The notes under the pieces are model-generated. The model worked only from the letters and a program-made list of their open reading frames with translations. It did not search any database and was not told where the DNA came from. Both the position numbers and the translations under genes were made by a program. From Desulfogranum marinum (GTDB taxonomy: Bacteria; Desulfobacterota; Desulfobulbia; Desulfobulbales; Desulfobulbaceae): a DNA stretch of 64,000 nucleotides. The DNA lies in the NCBI RefSeq assembly GCF_016918565.1, contig NZ_JAFFQD010000014.1, positions 47,823 to 111,822 on the forward strand, read 5' to 3'. Position 1 is the stretch's first letter. Every line of letters starts with the position of its first letter. This document shows, one piece after another, positions 24,684 through 33,340 of the stretch.

Positions 24684-26018
24684 TTACTTGTTAACCTGGT
24701 TTTCCTCAAGCACCTCTTCAGCAATCCTGCCGATTGGTTGGCTTTGATCAAATTCAGTAAAGCTGACAGGTACCACCTGGTGGATCAGGTGAGTGGGGCC
24801 TGAAAATAGCAAGGGAATATAGTTTTCAGAAAAACCCTGTAAAAGACCGCTCTTTTTATGACGCCGTTCCACAAGCACCTGACAGTCAGTGCCAAGTTGT
24901 TGTTTGTGAAACTTATTTCGCAGTTGTTCGTCCAGTTCACGTAACCGTTTGACGCGTTTGTTTTTTACAGGTCCGGATATTTGATTGCGGAAAGAAGCTG
25001 CCAGAGTACCCTGGCGTTTGGAGTAGGGGAATACATGCAGGTAGGTAATTGGTAGATCATGTATGAATTGGTAGGTGTTTTCAGCCTCTGAATCGGTCTC
25101 GCCAGGGAAACCGCCAAGAATGTCACAGCCGATAGCTGCATGTGGGATGGCTGTATGGACAGCCTGGACAGCTTCCTGAAAAGCGGTGGTCGTGTATTGG
25201 CGGTACATGCGCCGTAATACATTGTCATCGCCACTTTGCAGGGGGATATGGAGATGCGGCATGAAGTTGTTGTGGTTCACCACCAGATTCAATAATTGAT
25301 CGTTGACTTCGGTGGGTTCAATGGAGCTTAATCGAATTCGCAGTGCAGGAAACTGAGTACAGAGACGGTCAAGTAAAGAGTAGATGTTTTCTCCTTCATC
25401 AAGATCAATCCCATACTTACCTATGTTTATACCGGTAATAACTAATTCCCGATATCCTTCTTCCTGAAAAACGGCTGCCTGGTCAAGAACTGCCGCAATT
25501 TTGAGGCTCCTGCTCGGTCCTCTGGTGTAGGGGACGATACAGTAGGTACAGAAATTATTGCATCCGTCCTGGACACGTAGATAGGCTCGGGTACGCCCTG
25601 TAAAGCGTTTGACCGGTAACTCGCAGATATCCTGTTGATTGCTGATTTTTCCCATGAGCACGATCAGGTCAGGAGCAGTCTCCTTGAGAGCCGTGTCCAC
25701 GATGAGGTGTTTATAATCATTGCCTACCACACACCCCTTGTCGCCGACAATGTCCAGGACAATTGCAGGATCCATTTGGACGTAACACCCGGTAACAATG
25801 ACTCTTGCTTTTGGGTTGGTCTGCAGGGCACGGCGAATAAGCTGGCGAGATTGCTGACCTGCTTTAGCGGTTACGGTGCAGGTATTGATCACATATATAT
25901 CTGCTTTGTCCGCAAAAGGCACCAATGTACAACCTGCTGCCTGAAATCCGCTGGTAAAGGAGGCTGACTCAAATTGATTGACTTTGCAGCCAAGGGTGGT
26001 GATGGCGATTTTTTTCAT
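24684..26018 (-). CDS. mtaB: tRNA t6A37 methylthiotransferase MtaB
   Basis: A 444-residue radical SAM methylthiotransferase that converts t6A to ms2t6A at position 37. The N-terminal MTTase domain begins KKIAITTLGCKVNQFES with cysteines at the usual three places (TLGCKVN, INTCTVTA, TGCYVQ). The radical SAM motif is CNNFCTYC. The C-terminal TRAM domain is present. I chose the methionine at 26018 rather than 26024. It is 23 bases downstream of mnmA. Confidence 0.93.
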   Translation of the reverse strand: MKKIAITTLGCKVNQFESASFTSGFQAAGCTLVPFADKADIYVINTCTVTAKAGQQSRQLIRRALQTNPKARVIVTGCYVQMDPAIVLDIVGDKGCVVGNDYKHLIVDTALKETAPDLIVLMGKISNQQDICELPVKRFTGRTRAYLRVQDGCNNFCTYCIVPYTRGPSRSLKIAAVLDQAAVFQEEGYRELVITGINIGKYGIDLDEGENIYSLLDRLCTQFPALRIRLSSIEPTEVNDQLLNLVVNHNNFMPHLHIPLQSGDDNVLRRMYRQYTTTAFQEAVQAVHTAIPHAAIGCDILGGFPGETDSEAENTYQFIHDLPITYLHVFPYSKRQGTLAASFRNQISGPVKNKRVKRLRELDEQLRNKFHKQQLGTDCQVLVERRHKKSGLLQGFSENYIPLLFSGPTHLIHQVVPVSFTEFDQSQPIGRIAEEVLEENQVNK

Positions 26019-26041
26019 GAACAAGGGGGAACTATTGATCT

Positions 26042-27088
26042 CTATTGTTGATATTTCTCTATTATACCGCTGCCGATCAACTTGTCACCATCATAAAATG
26101 CGGCATACTGGCCCGGAGTGATTGCCCGTTGCGGTTTAGCAAAAACGACTCTACCACGTTTGCGGTCTGCCAACGTCAACTTCGCCCTGACAGGTGCGTG
26201 GCGGGAACGGATCTGTACAGCACCTTGCCATGGGAACAGCGTTGGTTTCCTGAACCATTGCAGGGAATGGACGGTAAGTGTTTCGTGCAGGAGCTGTTCA
26301 GTTTTGCCGACCACAATTTGATTGTTTGTCGCGTCAATGGCGGTGACATACCACGGAGTTGCATCTGGTATTCCGAGCCCTCTACGTTGGCCAATGGTGT
26401 AACGCCAAATTCCTTGATGGCCGGCGAGGCAGGTGCCGTTGGTGGTAACAATCTTACCTGGGCGTTCTTTGAGTCCTCGGGAAGCAAGAAAAGAATGCAG
26501 ATCACCAGAAAGAAAACAGACATCTTGGCTTTCCTGACCCTGGAAGTCAAACCCCATGGATTTCGCCCGTTGATAGGTGTGTTGTTTGCTCCATCGGGCA
26601 AGGGGAAAAATATGGCTATCGAGCTGCCGAGAATCGACCCGACAGAGGAAGTAAGACTGGTCTTTCAAGGGGTCGGGTGATCTGACGATCAATGATTGCC
26701 CTTGGCTGGCGCTAATCTGTGCATAATGACCAGAAGCGGTTTTCTCCATTCCTGCAGCCAGCATTGCGCGTAAAAATGAACCAAATTTGATATATTGGTT
26801 ACAAAAAATACATGGGTTGGGAGTCAGGCCCTGGCGATACGACGAGAGGAAATAATGGATGACAGTCTCCGTAAAATGGTTTTCCATTGCGATACACTCG
26901 AGCGGTATCTGCAGTGTCTCTGCCACCCTGGAAACCCTCTCTTGCTGAGCTTCCATTTCCGGGACGGGGAGAAGCATGAAAAAACCGTAAACAGCATACC
27001 CTTGCTCTTGGAGAAGAGCAGCAGCAACCGTAGAATCAACGCCTCCACTCATTGCCATGCCGACTTTTATTTTTTTGTTGTTGCCCAT
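26042..27088 (-). CDS. mnmA: tRNA-specific 2-thiouridylase
   Basis: A 348-residue enzyme that thiolates U34 in tRNA for Lys, Glu and Gln. The PP-loop SGGVDST is at residues 14-20; the catalytic cysteines are in NPCIFCNQYIKF and ESQDVCFLSGD; YTIGQRRGLG is the tRNA-binding motif. It opens a putative operon of two tRNA-modifying enzymes followed by cinA and recA. Confidence 0.95.
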   Translation of the reverse strand: MGNNKKIKVGMAMSGGVDSTVAAALLQEQGYAVYGFFMLLPVPEMEAQQERVSRVAETLQIPLECIAMENHFTETVIHYFLSSYRQGLTPNPCIFCNQYIKFGSFLRAMLAAGMEKTASGHYAQISASQGQSLIVRSPDPLKDQSYFLCRVDSRQLDSHIFPLARWSKQHTYQRAKSMGFDFQGQESQDVCFLSGDLHSFLASRGLKERPGKIVTTNGTCLAGHQGIWRYTIGQRRGLGIPDATPWYVTAIDATNNQIVVGKTEQLLHETLTVHSLQWFRKPTLFPWQGAVQIRSRHAPVRAKLTLADRKRGRVVFAKPQRAITPGQYAAFYDGDKLIGSGIIEKYQQ

Positions 27089-27309
27089 GGTGTAGTGTTT
27101 TTTGTGGACACCCTGTTTGTCTTTTGTGCATCAAAGGAAAGAAAAAAATGATGCACCTGGGTGGCAGGATTAGTGGAGAAGCAGTTGGTGGAGTGGAGGT
27201 ACCGTGTTGAGAGATGAACCGTCACGATAGGTGGCGGTTATGTGCAAACTGAACCTGTGCAATAATCGGTTCAACTCATACCATGGAGCCTGTGATCATC
27301 GGGTGAAGG

Positions 27310-27681
27310 CTAGAGCAAGGATTTAAGAACATCGCATTCACGACAAATGCTCATCTTTTCTTTCCATGTCTTGTCCATTGTACAATCACAAAGGGTACCG
27401 CTGAGAAACCAACAAAGATGACCGGCTTGAAATTCCCAGGCAGGGCAGTTTTTTTTCTGATCGCATTTTTTTTGGACCCAGCAGTCCCTACGCTTATTAT
27501 GTACATTATTACGCTGGTGAACTACTAAGAAATAGAGTTGCCGTTCCACATGGATTGGGATTGAACGCCAGCCTTGCTCATAACTTTGTACAGCCTTTAA
27601 TGACACTCCAAGAAGTGCCGCAAGCGCTTTCTGGGTTTTACCTAGCTTGGCTCTAAACTGAATAAATGTTTCACGATCCAT
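27310..27681 (-). CDS. HTH protein with C-terminal two-CW domain
   Basis: A 123-residue protein. Residues 1-48 form an XRE-type helix-turn-helix (RAKLGKTQKALAALLGVSLKAVQSYEQG). The C-terminal half has the two-CW pattern: CW near residue 67, then CxxxxxC, CPAWE, a second CW and a closing CRECDVL, eight or more cysteines that probably hold metal or sense redox state. It stands alone downstream of the dgkA region; its targets are not evident. Confidence 0.8.
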   Translation of the reverse strand: MDRETFIQFRAKLGKTQKALAALLGVSLKAVQSYEQGWRSIPIHVERQLYFLVVHQRNNVHNKRRDCWVQKKCDQKKNCPAWEFQAGHLCWFLSGTLCDCTMDKTWKEKMSICRECDVLKSLL

Positions 27682-28118
27682 ATCTCTTTCCTACTATTCG
27701 ATCTTTATGATTTTACCAATACCACAAGGTGCTGGAGGCAGCAATTTATTTCTTCTGTTGATGGGTAGCTTTTTAATGACCTGCATGCAGTCATTGACCG
27801 TTGTTAAAATTGATGTTCATCCGGAGTAAGATTGTGTAGTTTGCACCCCGTAGGCGACCATTTTTACAATGGACTGATCTGTCAGTGTAAAACCTTTATC
27901 CTGCAATTGGTTATTGGTAATCTCAAAGTCTTCGCTACCTGCAGGAGATATGAGGCATCGTAGATGCAGACGTATAAAAAACATTTCAAGCTTTCGGTAA
28001 CGAATCAAATTCGGTAAAATAGCCGATCCCGAAGGGCGTTGAAGGTGAGAAAAAACAGGTTCACCCAAACACTGAGTAGAACTTCAAATCAAGCACTATT
28101 ACTGAGTGATACTTGACA
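27682..28118. other. Spacer between HTH gene and dgkA
   Basis: About 435 bases with one weak candidate gene on the minus strand (listed separately). A palindromic GACCTGCATGCAGTC lies at about 27779-27793. No other structure stands out. Confidence 0.4.
27817..28068 (-). CDS. Doubtful small hypothetical protein
   Basis: An 83-codon frame beginning with TTG and lacking a good ribosome binding site. The middle part (EDFEITNNQLQDKGFTLTD) reads like real protein, the beginning less so. I recognise no family. It may be a genuine small gene, a decayed gene or chance. Confidence 0.3.
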   Translation of the reverse strand: MGEPVFSHLQRPSGSAILPNLIRYRKLEMFFIRLHLRCLISPAGSEDFEITNNQLQDKGFTLTDQSIVKMVAYGVQTTQSYSG

Positions 28119-28502
28119 ATGTCTGAACAACCCGAAACGAACAAACCACACGGCACCGGTTACTCACGCGTGATAAAGGCTTTTTATTGTTCCATTGCCG
28201 GAATAAGGACGGCCTGGAAGCATGAGGCTGCTTTTCGTCAGGAGGTAATGCTTTGTATACTGCTTTTTCCCATAGCTGTTATATTTGGTAAAAGCGGCAT
28301 TGAAAGGGCGCTTTTAGTGAGTTGTCTTTTTCTTATTCTCATTGTGGAGATTATAAATACTGCTGTTGAAGCAGCCATAGACAGGATTGGTGCTGAACGA
28401 AATCCTTTGTCTAAACTGGCTAAAGATCTCGGGTCTTCTGCTGTATTTCTCTCCATTGTTCACTGCATTATTGTGTGGCTGTTTGTTTTTTTTTTTAAGT
28501 GA
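28119..28502 (+). CDS. dgkA: Diacylglycerol kinase
   Basis: A 127-residue integral membrane kinase that recycles diacylglycerol to phosphatidate. The motif EAAFRQE near the N-terminus, three membrane helices (EVMLCILLFPIAVIF, LLVSCLFLILIVEI, SSAVFLSIVHCIIVWLF) and the active-site signature EIINTAVEAAIDRIG are intact. The ATG at 28119 is chosen over a TTG two codons earlier. The stop follows a run of phenylalanines. Confidence 0.93.
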   Translation: MSEQPETNKPHGTGYSRVIKAFYCSIAGIRTAWKHEAAFRQEVMLCILLFPIAVIFGKSGIERALLVSCLFLILIVEIINTAVEAAIDRIGAERNPLSKLAKDLGSSAVFLSIVHCIIVWLFVFFFK

Positions 28503-28636
28503 TTAAAAAGATGGAGTTTTATTGCCCTGGTCATTTGACTCAACGAATTAAGGTGTTATAATAAGAGTAAGCTTGTGGACAGTAAGTTGCTGAGCAGGGC
28601 TACTGCTATCCTTTTCACTAAAAAGAGGAGGTGTAA

Positions 28637-28924
28637 ATGGCTGTTAAAGTATTGATCAGAAGAAACATGTCCGAGGATAAGCAACCAGAACTTTCGAAAT
28701 TACTACGAGAGCTCAGAACCTTAACCACAAACAGAAAAGGCTACATTTCAGGAGAAACTTTTGATCGGTTTGATAAACCTGGAGAAAGTTTGGTTGTCAG
28801 CACGTGGCAATCTGCTGATGATTGGCGAGAATGGGTACTCTCTCCTGAGCGTCAGGCGATACAGACTAAGATTGATGCCTTACTTGGCGAAGAAACCACT
28901 TATGAAATCTTTGAGTATTCGTAA
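28637..28924 (+). CDS. Antibiotic-biosynthesis-monooxygenase-fold protein
   Basis: A 95-residue single-domain ABM protein: VKVLIRRNM first strand, GYISGETFDRFDKPGESLVVSTWQSADDWREW (given by its pattern of a strand, turn and tryptophans) and a C-terminal EIFEYS. Such proteins are small dimeric alpha/beta barrels, several of them heme- or quinol-acting, many uncharacterised. The ATG has an AGAGGAGG site. A strong terminator follows at 29003. Confidence 0.85.
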   Translation: MAVKVLIRRNMSEDKQPELSKLLRELRTLTTNRKGYISGETFDRFDKPGESLVVSTWQSADDWREWVLSPERQAIQTKIDALLGEETTYEIFEYS

Positions 28925-29002
28925 AGCGTTCTGTATATGTTTATAAATCAATTATGAAGGAGGAGCTGTCGCAAGCTGCCTGAAAATGATTGAGTGGATG
29001 GT

Positions 29003-29044
29003 AACGGTTTATTGCAGGTAGTTGGCAATAAACCGTTTTTTTTT
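29003..29044 (+). terminator. Terminator after ABM gene
   Basis: AACGGTTTATTGC pairs perfectly with GCAATAAACCGTT over 13 bases with a nine-base loop, followed by nine T. Confidence 0.93.
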
Positions 29045-29327
29045 GGGATGAAATGAAGTTAGCAAGCTGGTTTATAGACTGCTATTGAAGCAACTGTCCG
29101 CAACAGGGCTCTGGTCCGGGGAGAGGAGGTGATGGACACTTCATCTATGAAACTGAAAAAATATTTTACATTTCATTGAAATTACTTATATTATTTGCAA
29201 GAGGTCCTCTTGGACAAAAACAGAGAGCAGGGTAACTTACCTCTCTTTATAGTAACACCGGCATCATGACGGAGAATGTGGCCTCCAATATCAGGTGGGT
29301 CAAGACCATAACAGGAGAAGGTGGTAT
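29045..29327. other. Upstream region of citrate synthase
   Basis: About 280 bases, AT-rich around 29150-29205. A GAGAGGAGG site precedes a 15-codon frame at 29132, too short and too close to trust. Inverted arms GAGGTCCTCTTGGAC and AGAGAGCAGG... TACCTCTCT occur at 29200-29250. Probably promoter and leader of citrate synthase. Confidence 0.35.
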
Positions 29328-30506
29328 ATGAGTAGCGAAGTGCATGTGAAAAATATCGGTTTGCGGGGTGTAACTGTTGCCGATTCGGCAATTAGCTTCA
29401 TCGATGGCGAAAAAGGCGTACTCATTTATCGCGGCTACCGCATAGAAGATCTTGCTGACAATTCCTCGTACCTGGAAACAGCGTACCTGCTCCTTTATGG
29501 GACCTTGCCCACCATTGAGCAGGGGGAGAAATTTGTCGAAAGGGTCAAAGCAGCTCGCCGGCTTCCTGAGTTTGTTTATCAGGGCATGAAGCAGTTTCCA
29601 GCAGATGCAGAACCTATGGACATATTACAGGCCGTTGTTCCTATGCTCTCCATGGCTGATGAGTACGGTGATACTTTTGAAAGAGAGAAAAATATCGATC
29701 GTTCTATCGGTTTGATTGCTAAATTACCGACCATAACCGCAGCCTGGCACCGGATTCGAAATGGCCTGGAACCTTTGCCGCCAGACCAAAGCCTTGATCA
29801 TGCAGCTAATTTTTTATGGATGCTGCAGGGGGAAAAACCGAATGCAGCAACCGCCCGTGATCTGGACATCTGTTTAGTGCTGCATGCTGACCATACCTTT
29901 AACGCTTCGACCTTTGCCGCACGGGAAGTCGTTTCTACCAGGGCTTCCCTCTATGCCGGAGTTGCCGCAGGACTGGGAGCTCTTTCGGGAAGTTTGCATG
30001 GCGGAGCGAATAGCAGGGTTATGAAAATGCTGCTTGACCTGGAGCATGAGACTGACATAGCTGCTTGGGTGAAAGAGTGGATAGCACAGGGGCATAAGAT
30101 TATGGGATTTGGGCACGCAATTTACAAGACAGGTGACCCGCGAGCTGTGTATTTGAAGAAAATGGGGAAGAGGCTGGGAGAGCAAACAGGACAAAATTGG
30201 TTCGCTATCTCTGAGCAGGTTGAGCGAGCAACCCTTGCTGAGTTTACTCAAAAAGGAAAAACAACTATTTTGCCCAACGTTGATTTTATGAGTGCTCCTG
30301 TCTATTACATGATGGGCATCCCACTGGACTTGATGACTCCGATTTTTGCTATTTCCAGAGTGGCAGGATGGTGCGCACATATAATCGAGGAGCAGTTTGC
30401 AGATGCCCAGGGCAAACCGGCTCTCTATAGACCTAAAGCGGAATATGTAGGCGAGTACTGTGGTTTAATGGGATGCGAATACTCACCGCCTGCTAAGCGG
30501 AAGTAA
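29328..30506 (+). CDS. gltA: Citrate synthase
   Basis: A 392-residue enzyme joining oxaloacetate and acetyl-CoA. The three active-site regions are HADHTFNASTFAAREV, GSLHGGANSRV and GFGHAIYKTGDPR, with the catalytic aspartate in PNVDFMSAPVYYMMG. Sequence type is the shorter Gram-positive/archaeal form also seen for 2-methylcitrate synthases. I chose the ATG at 29328, with AGGAGAAGGTGG just ahead, over an earlier in-frame start at 29295. Aconitase is encoded in the same window, so an oxidative or reductive citrate pathway branch is present. Confidence 0.94.
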   Translation: MSSEVHVKNIGLRGVTVADSAISFIDGEKGVLIYRGYRIEDLADNSSYLETAYLLLYGTLPTIEQGEKFVERVKAARRLPEFVYQGMKQFPADAEPMDILQAVVPMLSMADEYGDTFEREKNIDRSIGLIAKLPTITAAWHRIRNGLEPLPPDQSLDHAANFLWMLQGEKPNAATARDLDICLVLHADHTFNASTFAAREVVSTRASLYAGVAAGLGALSGSLHGGANSRVMKMLLDLEHETDIAAWVKEWIAQGHKIMGFGHAIYKTGDPRAVYLKKMGKRLGEQTGQNWFAISEQVERATLAEFTQKGKTTILPNVDFMSAPVYYMMGIPLDLMTPIFAISRVAGWCAHIIEEQFADAQGKPALYRPKAEYVGEYCGLMGCEYSPPAKRK

Positions 30507-30550
30507 AGCTGCATGATAAAGTATGCGCCTGTAAGCCGTTATAAAGGTCG

Positions 30551-32278
30551 TTACCACGTTTGAGAGCTCAGCTCCACGATATTCTGTGTTATCAGACGAA
30601 TACAGGCGTCAACGCTTGCTGTATGGTACTTGAGCCCTCGGCCTGCCCGTATCTCATCGAGCGCTGTTTCTATGCCAAGCGATGGGCGGTAAGGCCGATG
30701 GGAGGATATGGCCTCCACCACATCGGCTACGGTTAGAATTTTCGCTTCCAGAAGAATCTCGCCATCTTTAAGGCCGCGTGGATAGCCGGAACCATCCAGC
30801 AACTCATGGTGCTGATATACAATTTGCGCTACAGGCCACGGGAACTGAATATTTTTTAAAATTTTATAACCGACTTCCGGGTGGCATTTGATGACTGCCC
30901 GCTCTTGGGCAGAAAGGGCTGTCGGTTTGGCCAGGTATTCAGCCGGTACTGATATTTTTCCGATATCATGAAGGATAGCTGCAAAATGCAGCCCCTCTAG
31001 CCGGTCATCACTCAATTTTAATTCCCTGGCAATAGCACATGCAAGCTCATCAACCCGGAGTTGATGACCGGCTGTATAAGGGTCACGCTTTTCTGCTGCC
31101 GAAGCAAGCGACTTGACAGTCTCCTCCAGACTTGATCGTAACCTCTTGGTACTGTTCTTCAGTTGTTGCATTACAGCCTTACGTTCGGTTACATCCCTGG
31201 CAACACCTCGAAATACAGTGAAACCTTCTTTGTCGCTGATATCACAGATAGGGATGGCGTTGAATTCGATGACAACCTTTTTCCTCTCCTCTGTCAGGCA
31301 GGGTACTTCAAAGCCGTAAAATGGTTTTTCTTTAACCAGCAGCTCTTGAAAGGTGGTCTCTATGTGCTGTTTTTCTTGCGGAATGCAGAGGTCGGTAAGG
31401 GTTTTTCCCAGGATTTTTTCGGCTTTATAACCGAGAATATTTCGCACGTTAGGGCTTGAGTAGGTAAAGTAGCCGGTATGGCTGATTTCCCATATCCAGT
31501 CGCTTGTTGTTTCTACCAGTGAGCGGTAACGTTCTTTACTTTTTTCGATATCTTTGATGAGACGACGTCGCTCCTCCCAGATACGAACACGGACTCGGTC
31601 TGCCAAGATGGTATGGCGAATACTGTAGAGAGCCAAGAGGATGGCAGCGACCAGAAACAGGGTAGAGACAGCGGTTAATCGTTTGCGTATTTTTGCTATC
31701 TGGGCTTGAACTTCTTCCAGGTAAACTCCGGTACCCAGTACCCATCCCCATGGTTTGAATAATTTTACATAGGAGAGCTTTGGGGAGATTTTTTCCGGTT
31801 CATCCAGCCATTGCCACATATATTCCACATAGCCTGCCCCTTGTTGCTGAGCAATTTGGACAAATTCGATGAATATTCGTTTGCCTGTAGGATCCTTAAA
31901 AGATGTGCTGTCATCCCCTTCCATATCCGATCGATACGGGTGTACCACCAAGCGGTGATCAAGGTCGTTAATCCAGAAATAATTCATGGCGTTGTTGCCA
32001 TAACGGAAATGACGAATAATGTCAATTGCTTGAAGTTGCGCTTCTTCACGGGTGAGAATGCCTTCCTGTTCCTTGGAGTGATATGTGGCAAGAACATTCC
32101 AGGTAGTCTCCACGAGTTCCTTGATCATCTCACGCTTACCAGCCATGAAGTTTTTTTCAAGCGAAGGGAGGATGACCAGAAAAATAGAGACGATAAAAAG
32201 AAGAATAGTAAGGAGTGCTGGTAAGGCAATACGCAGGGAAATAGCTCTCGAAAGCTGTTGCATCCCTTTATTTTCCAT
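30551..32278 (-). CDS. Cache-PAS-HD-GYP membrane sensor (c-di-GMP phosphodiesterase)
   Basis: A 575-residue inner-membrane sensor. A first transmembrane helix (residues ~15-37) and a second (~207-227) enclose a periplasmic single-Cache domain (NNAMNYFWINDLDHRLVVHP, GWVLGTGVYLEEV). A PAS domain follows (VETTSDWIWEISHTGYFTYSSP, FRGVARDVTERK), then an HD-GYP domain with HDIGK and DGSGYPRGL, all catalytic histidines visible. Such Cache domains bind small carboxylates; the output degrades cyclic di-GMP. The ATG at 32278 has AGGAGA upstream. Confidence 0.9.
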   Translation of the reverse strand: MENKGMQQLSRAISLRIALPALLTILLFIVSIFLVILPSLEKNFMAGKREMIKELVETTWNVLATYHSKEQEGILTREEAQLQAIDIIRHFRYGNNAMNYFWINDLDHRLVVHPYRSDMEGDDSTSFKDPTGKRIFIEFVQIAQQQGAGYVEYMWQWLDEPEKISPKLSYVKLFKPWGWVLGTGVYLEEVQAQIAKIRKRLTAVSTLFLVAAILLALYSIRHTILADRVRVRIWEERRRLIKDIEKSKERYRSLVETTSDWIWEISHTGYFTYSSPNVRNILGYKAEKILGKTLTDLCIPQEKQHIETTFQELLVKEKPFYGFEVPCLTEERKKVVIEFNAIPICDISDKEGFTVFRGVARDVTERKAVMQQLKNSTKRLRSSLEETVKSLASAAEKRDPYTAGHQLRVDELACAIARELKLSDDRLEGLHFAAILHDIGKISVPAEYLAKPTALSAQERAVIKCHPEVGYKILKNIQFPWPVAQIVYQHHELLDGSGYPRGLKDGEILLEAKILTVADVVEAISSHRPYRPSLGIETALDEIRAGRGLKYHTASVDACIRLITQNIVELSSQTW

Positions 32279-32284
32279 ATACAA

Positions 32285-32530
32285 TCTCCTGCAAAGAACT
32301 ATTATGCGGCTAAATATAAAATAGTTTAAAATAATAAGCGTAAATACTCATGGGGGTGCCTGTGAGTAGCAACTAATAAGCCTTTAAATAAATATGTATC
32401 AACAGCTTAATATAATCAATGGTGATCATGAAAATTAGCCTGACCGGAAGAATAGAATACTATAGCAGTAATGAGAAGTTATTTGCAAATTGTGCTTGAC
32501 TTCTTAAAGATCATTCTGTTTTACTTACCC
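32285..32530. other. Intergenic region upstream of the cobalamin riboswitch
   Basis: AT-rich spacer between divergent transcripts. A TTGACT box at 32496-32501 with a TTTTACT element about 17 bases later could drive the riboswitch transcript. No gene seen. Confidence 0.45.
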
Positions 32531-32540
32531 AGTTACATTT

Positions 32541-32697
32541 CAGGTTCCATAATGGATGAAAAGGGAACTCCGTGTGAACCGGAGACGGGCCCGCCGCTGT
32601 AACCGGGGACGAAAACTGCATAAATGTCACTGATATATACATATCGGGAAGGCGCAGCGAGTAGAATGATCCGGAAGTCAGAAGACCTACCTGAAGT
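32541..32697 (+). ncRNA. Cobalamin (B12) riboswitch
   Basis: The AdoCbl riboswitch landmarks occur in order on the plus strand: CAGGTTCC, AAAAGGGAA, GTGTGAACCGGAG, the GGGCCCGCCGCTGTAA core, TGTCACTG, the CGGGAAGGCG element and the B12 box GTCAGAAGACCTACCTG. A terminator hairpin lies 62 bases downstream, so control is probably at transcription elongation. No recognisable B12 gene follows. Confidence 0.93.
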
Positions 32698-32758
32698 GCG
32701 AAGTGATCTTTTCTAGGCACGTGAAGACGCTTTCGATACGAGGGCTATTAGGGCATCC

Positions 32759-32788
32759 CCGGATCATAATGTGTGGTCCGGTTTTTTT
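32759..32788 (+). terminator. Riboswitch expression-platform terminator
   Basis: CCGGATC pairs with GGTCCGG (one G-U pair) around a nine-base loop and is followed by eight T and T-rich sequence. It fits the off state of the cobalamin riboswitch. Confidence 0.8.
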
Positions 32789-33340
32789 ATTTCCGGACGA
32801 GCAAAACGGTTTCAGAGCGGGGAAAATAAACTGAGCCTGAGAGTGCTGCGTCAGGGTGTCCGTAATTTTACCGCTTCTATTGTATCATTATCACCTGGGA
32901 CTTTGAAAAAGAGTTTTTCAGGGTGCCTATCGTTTTTGCTCCTGTTTCCGTCTATTCTCTGTGGGTGTGGAAAGAAACAGCATGGTTGCCGGTTCCAATC
33001 CCAGTAAGTCAGACAGCACCGGAGTTCTTCTTTTATTGTCATGTCCACTGATGAGTGGGGAGTGTTTGCCGGCGCTACCAACTCAAGCAGTTCCTGAAAG
33101 AACCCGTGATTATGGGATGGAGCGTTTTCCTTGCCGTCTTGTTCTAAGACGTAGTTGCATCTTGCCATCGCCTGATTGGCAGCTTTTAGATGCTCGTGAA
33201 TCCGCGCTTTAATTTGCATCCAATGTTGACTGAGCTGTGAGCTTGTTTATCTCTATACGAAAGGACGGTTGACCTGCCGGCAAGAGGAGGCAGGGTGGAA
33301 ATGAGTGATGAAGTCTATTTTTTTCGGATAAGCAATTGAA
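32789..33340. other. Region downstream of the riboswitch without a clear plus-strand gene
   Basis: Where the riboswitch target gene should begin, I find only short frames without good starts: 32961-33212 on the plus strand (83 codons, alternative start, unlike known protein) and a 12-codon frame at 33301 with a GGAGG site. The minus strand holds a 122-codon candidate. A deleted or decayed target gene is possible. Confidence 0.4.
32851..33219 (-). CDS. Hypothetical protein, uncertain
   Basis: A 122-codon frame beginning with ATG but without a clear ribosome binding site. The N-terminal half is helical and hydrophilic (QIKARIHEHLKAANQAMARCNYVLEQ, FFQELLELVAP), plausible for a real small protein; the C-terminal half is cysteine- and tryptophan-containing and ends in a low-quality stretch. 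I recognise no family. It faces the cobalamin riboswitch in opposite direction. Confidence 0.35.
   Translation of the reverse strand: MQIKARIHEHLKAANQAMARCNYVLEQDGKENAPSHNHGFFQELLELVAPANTPHSSVDMTIKEELRCCLTYWDWNRQPCCFFPHPQRIDGNRSKNDRHPEKLFFKVPGDNDTIEAVKLRTP

Noticed and set aside
29132..29300. Small frame upstream of citrate synthase that would extend through two TGA codons
   Set aside because: No SECIS-like hairpin follows the TGAs, there is no repeated motif, and the ribosome binding site is too near the ATG.
32961..33212. 83-codon plus-strand frame as target of the cobalamin riboswitch
   Set aside because: Alternative start, no ribosome binding site and no transporter-like hydrophobicity.
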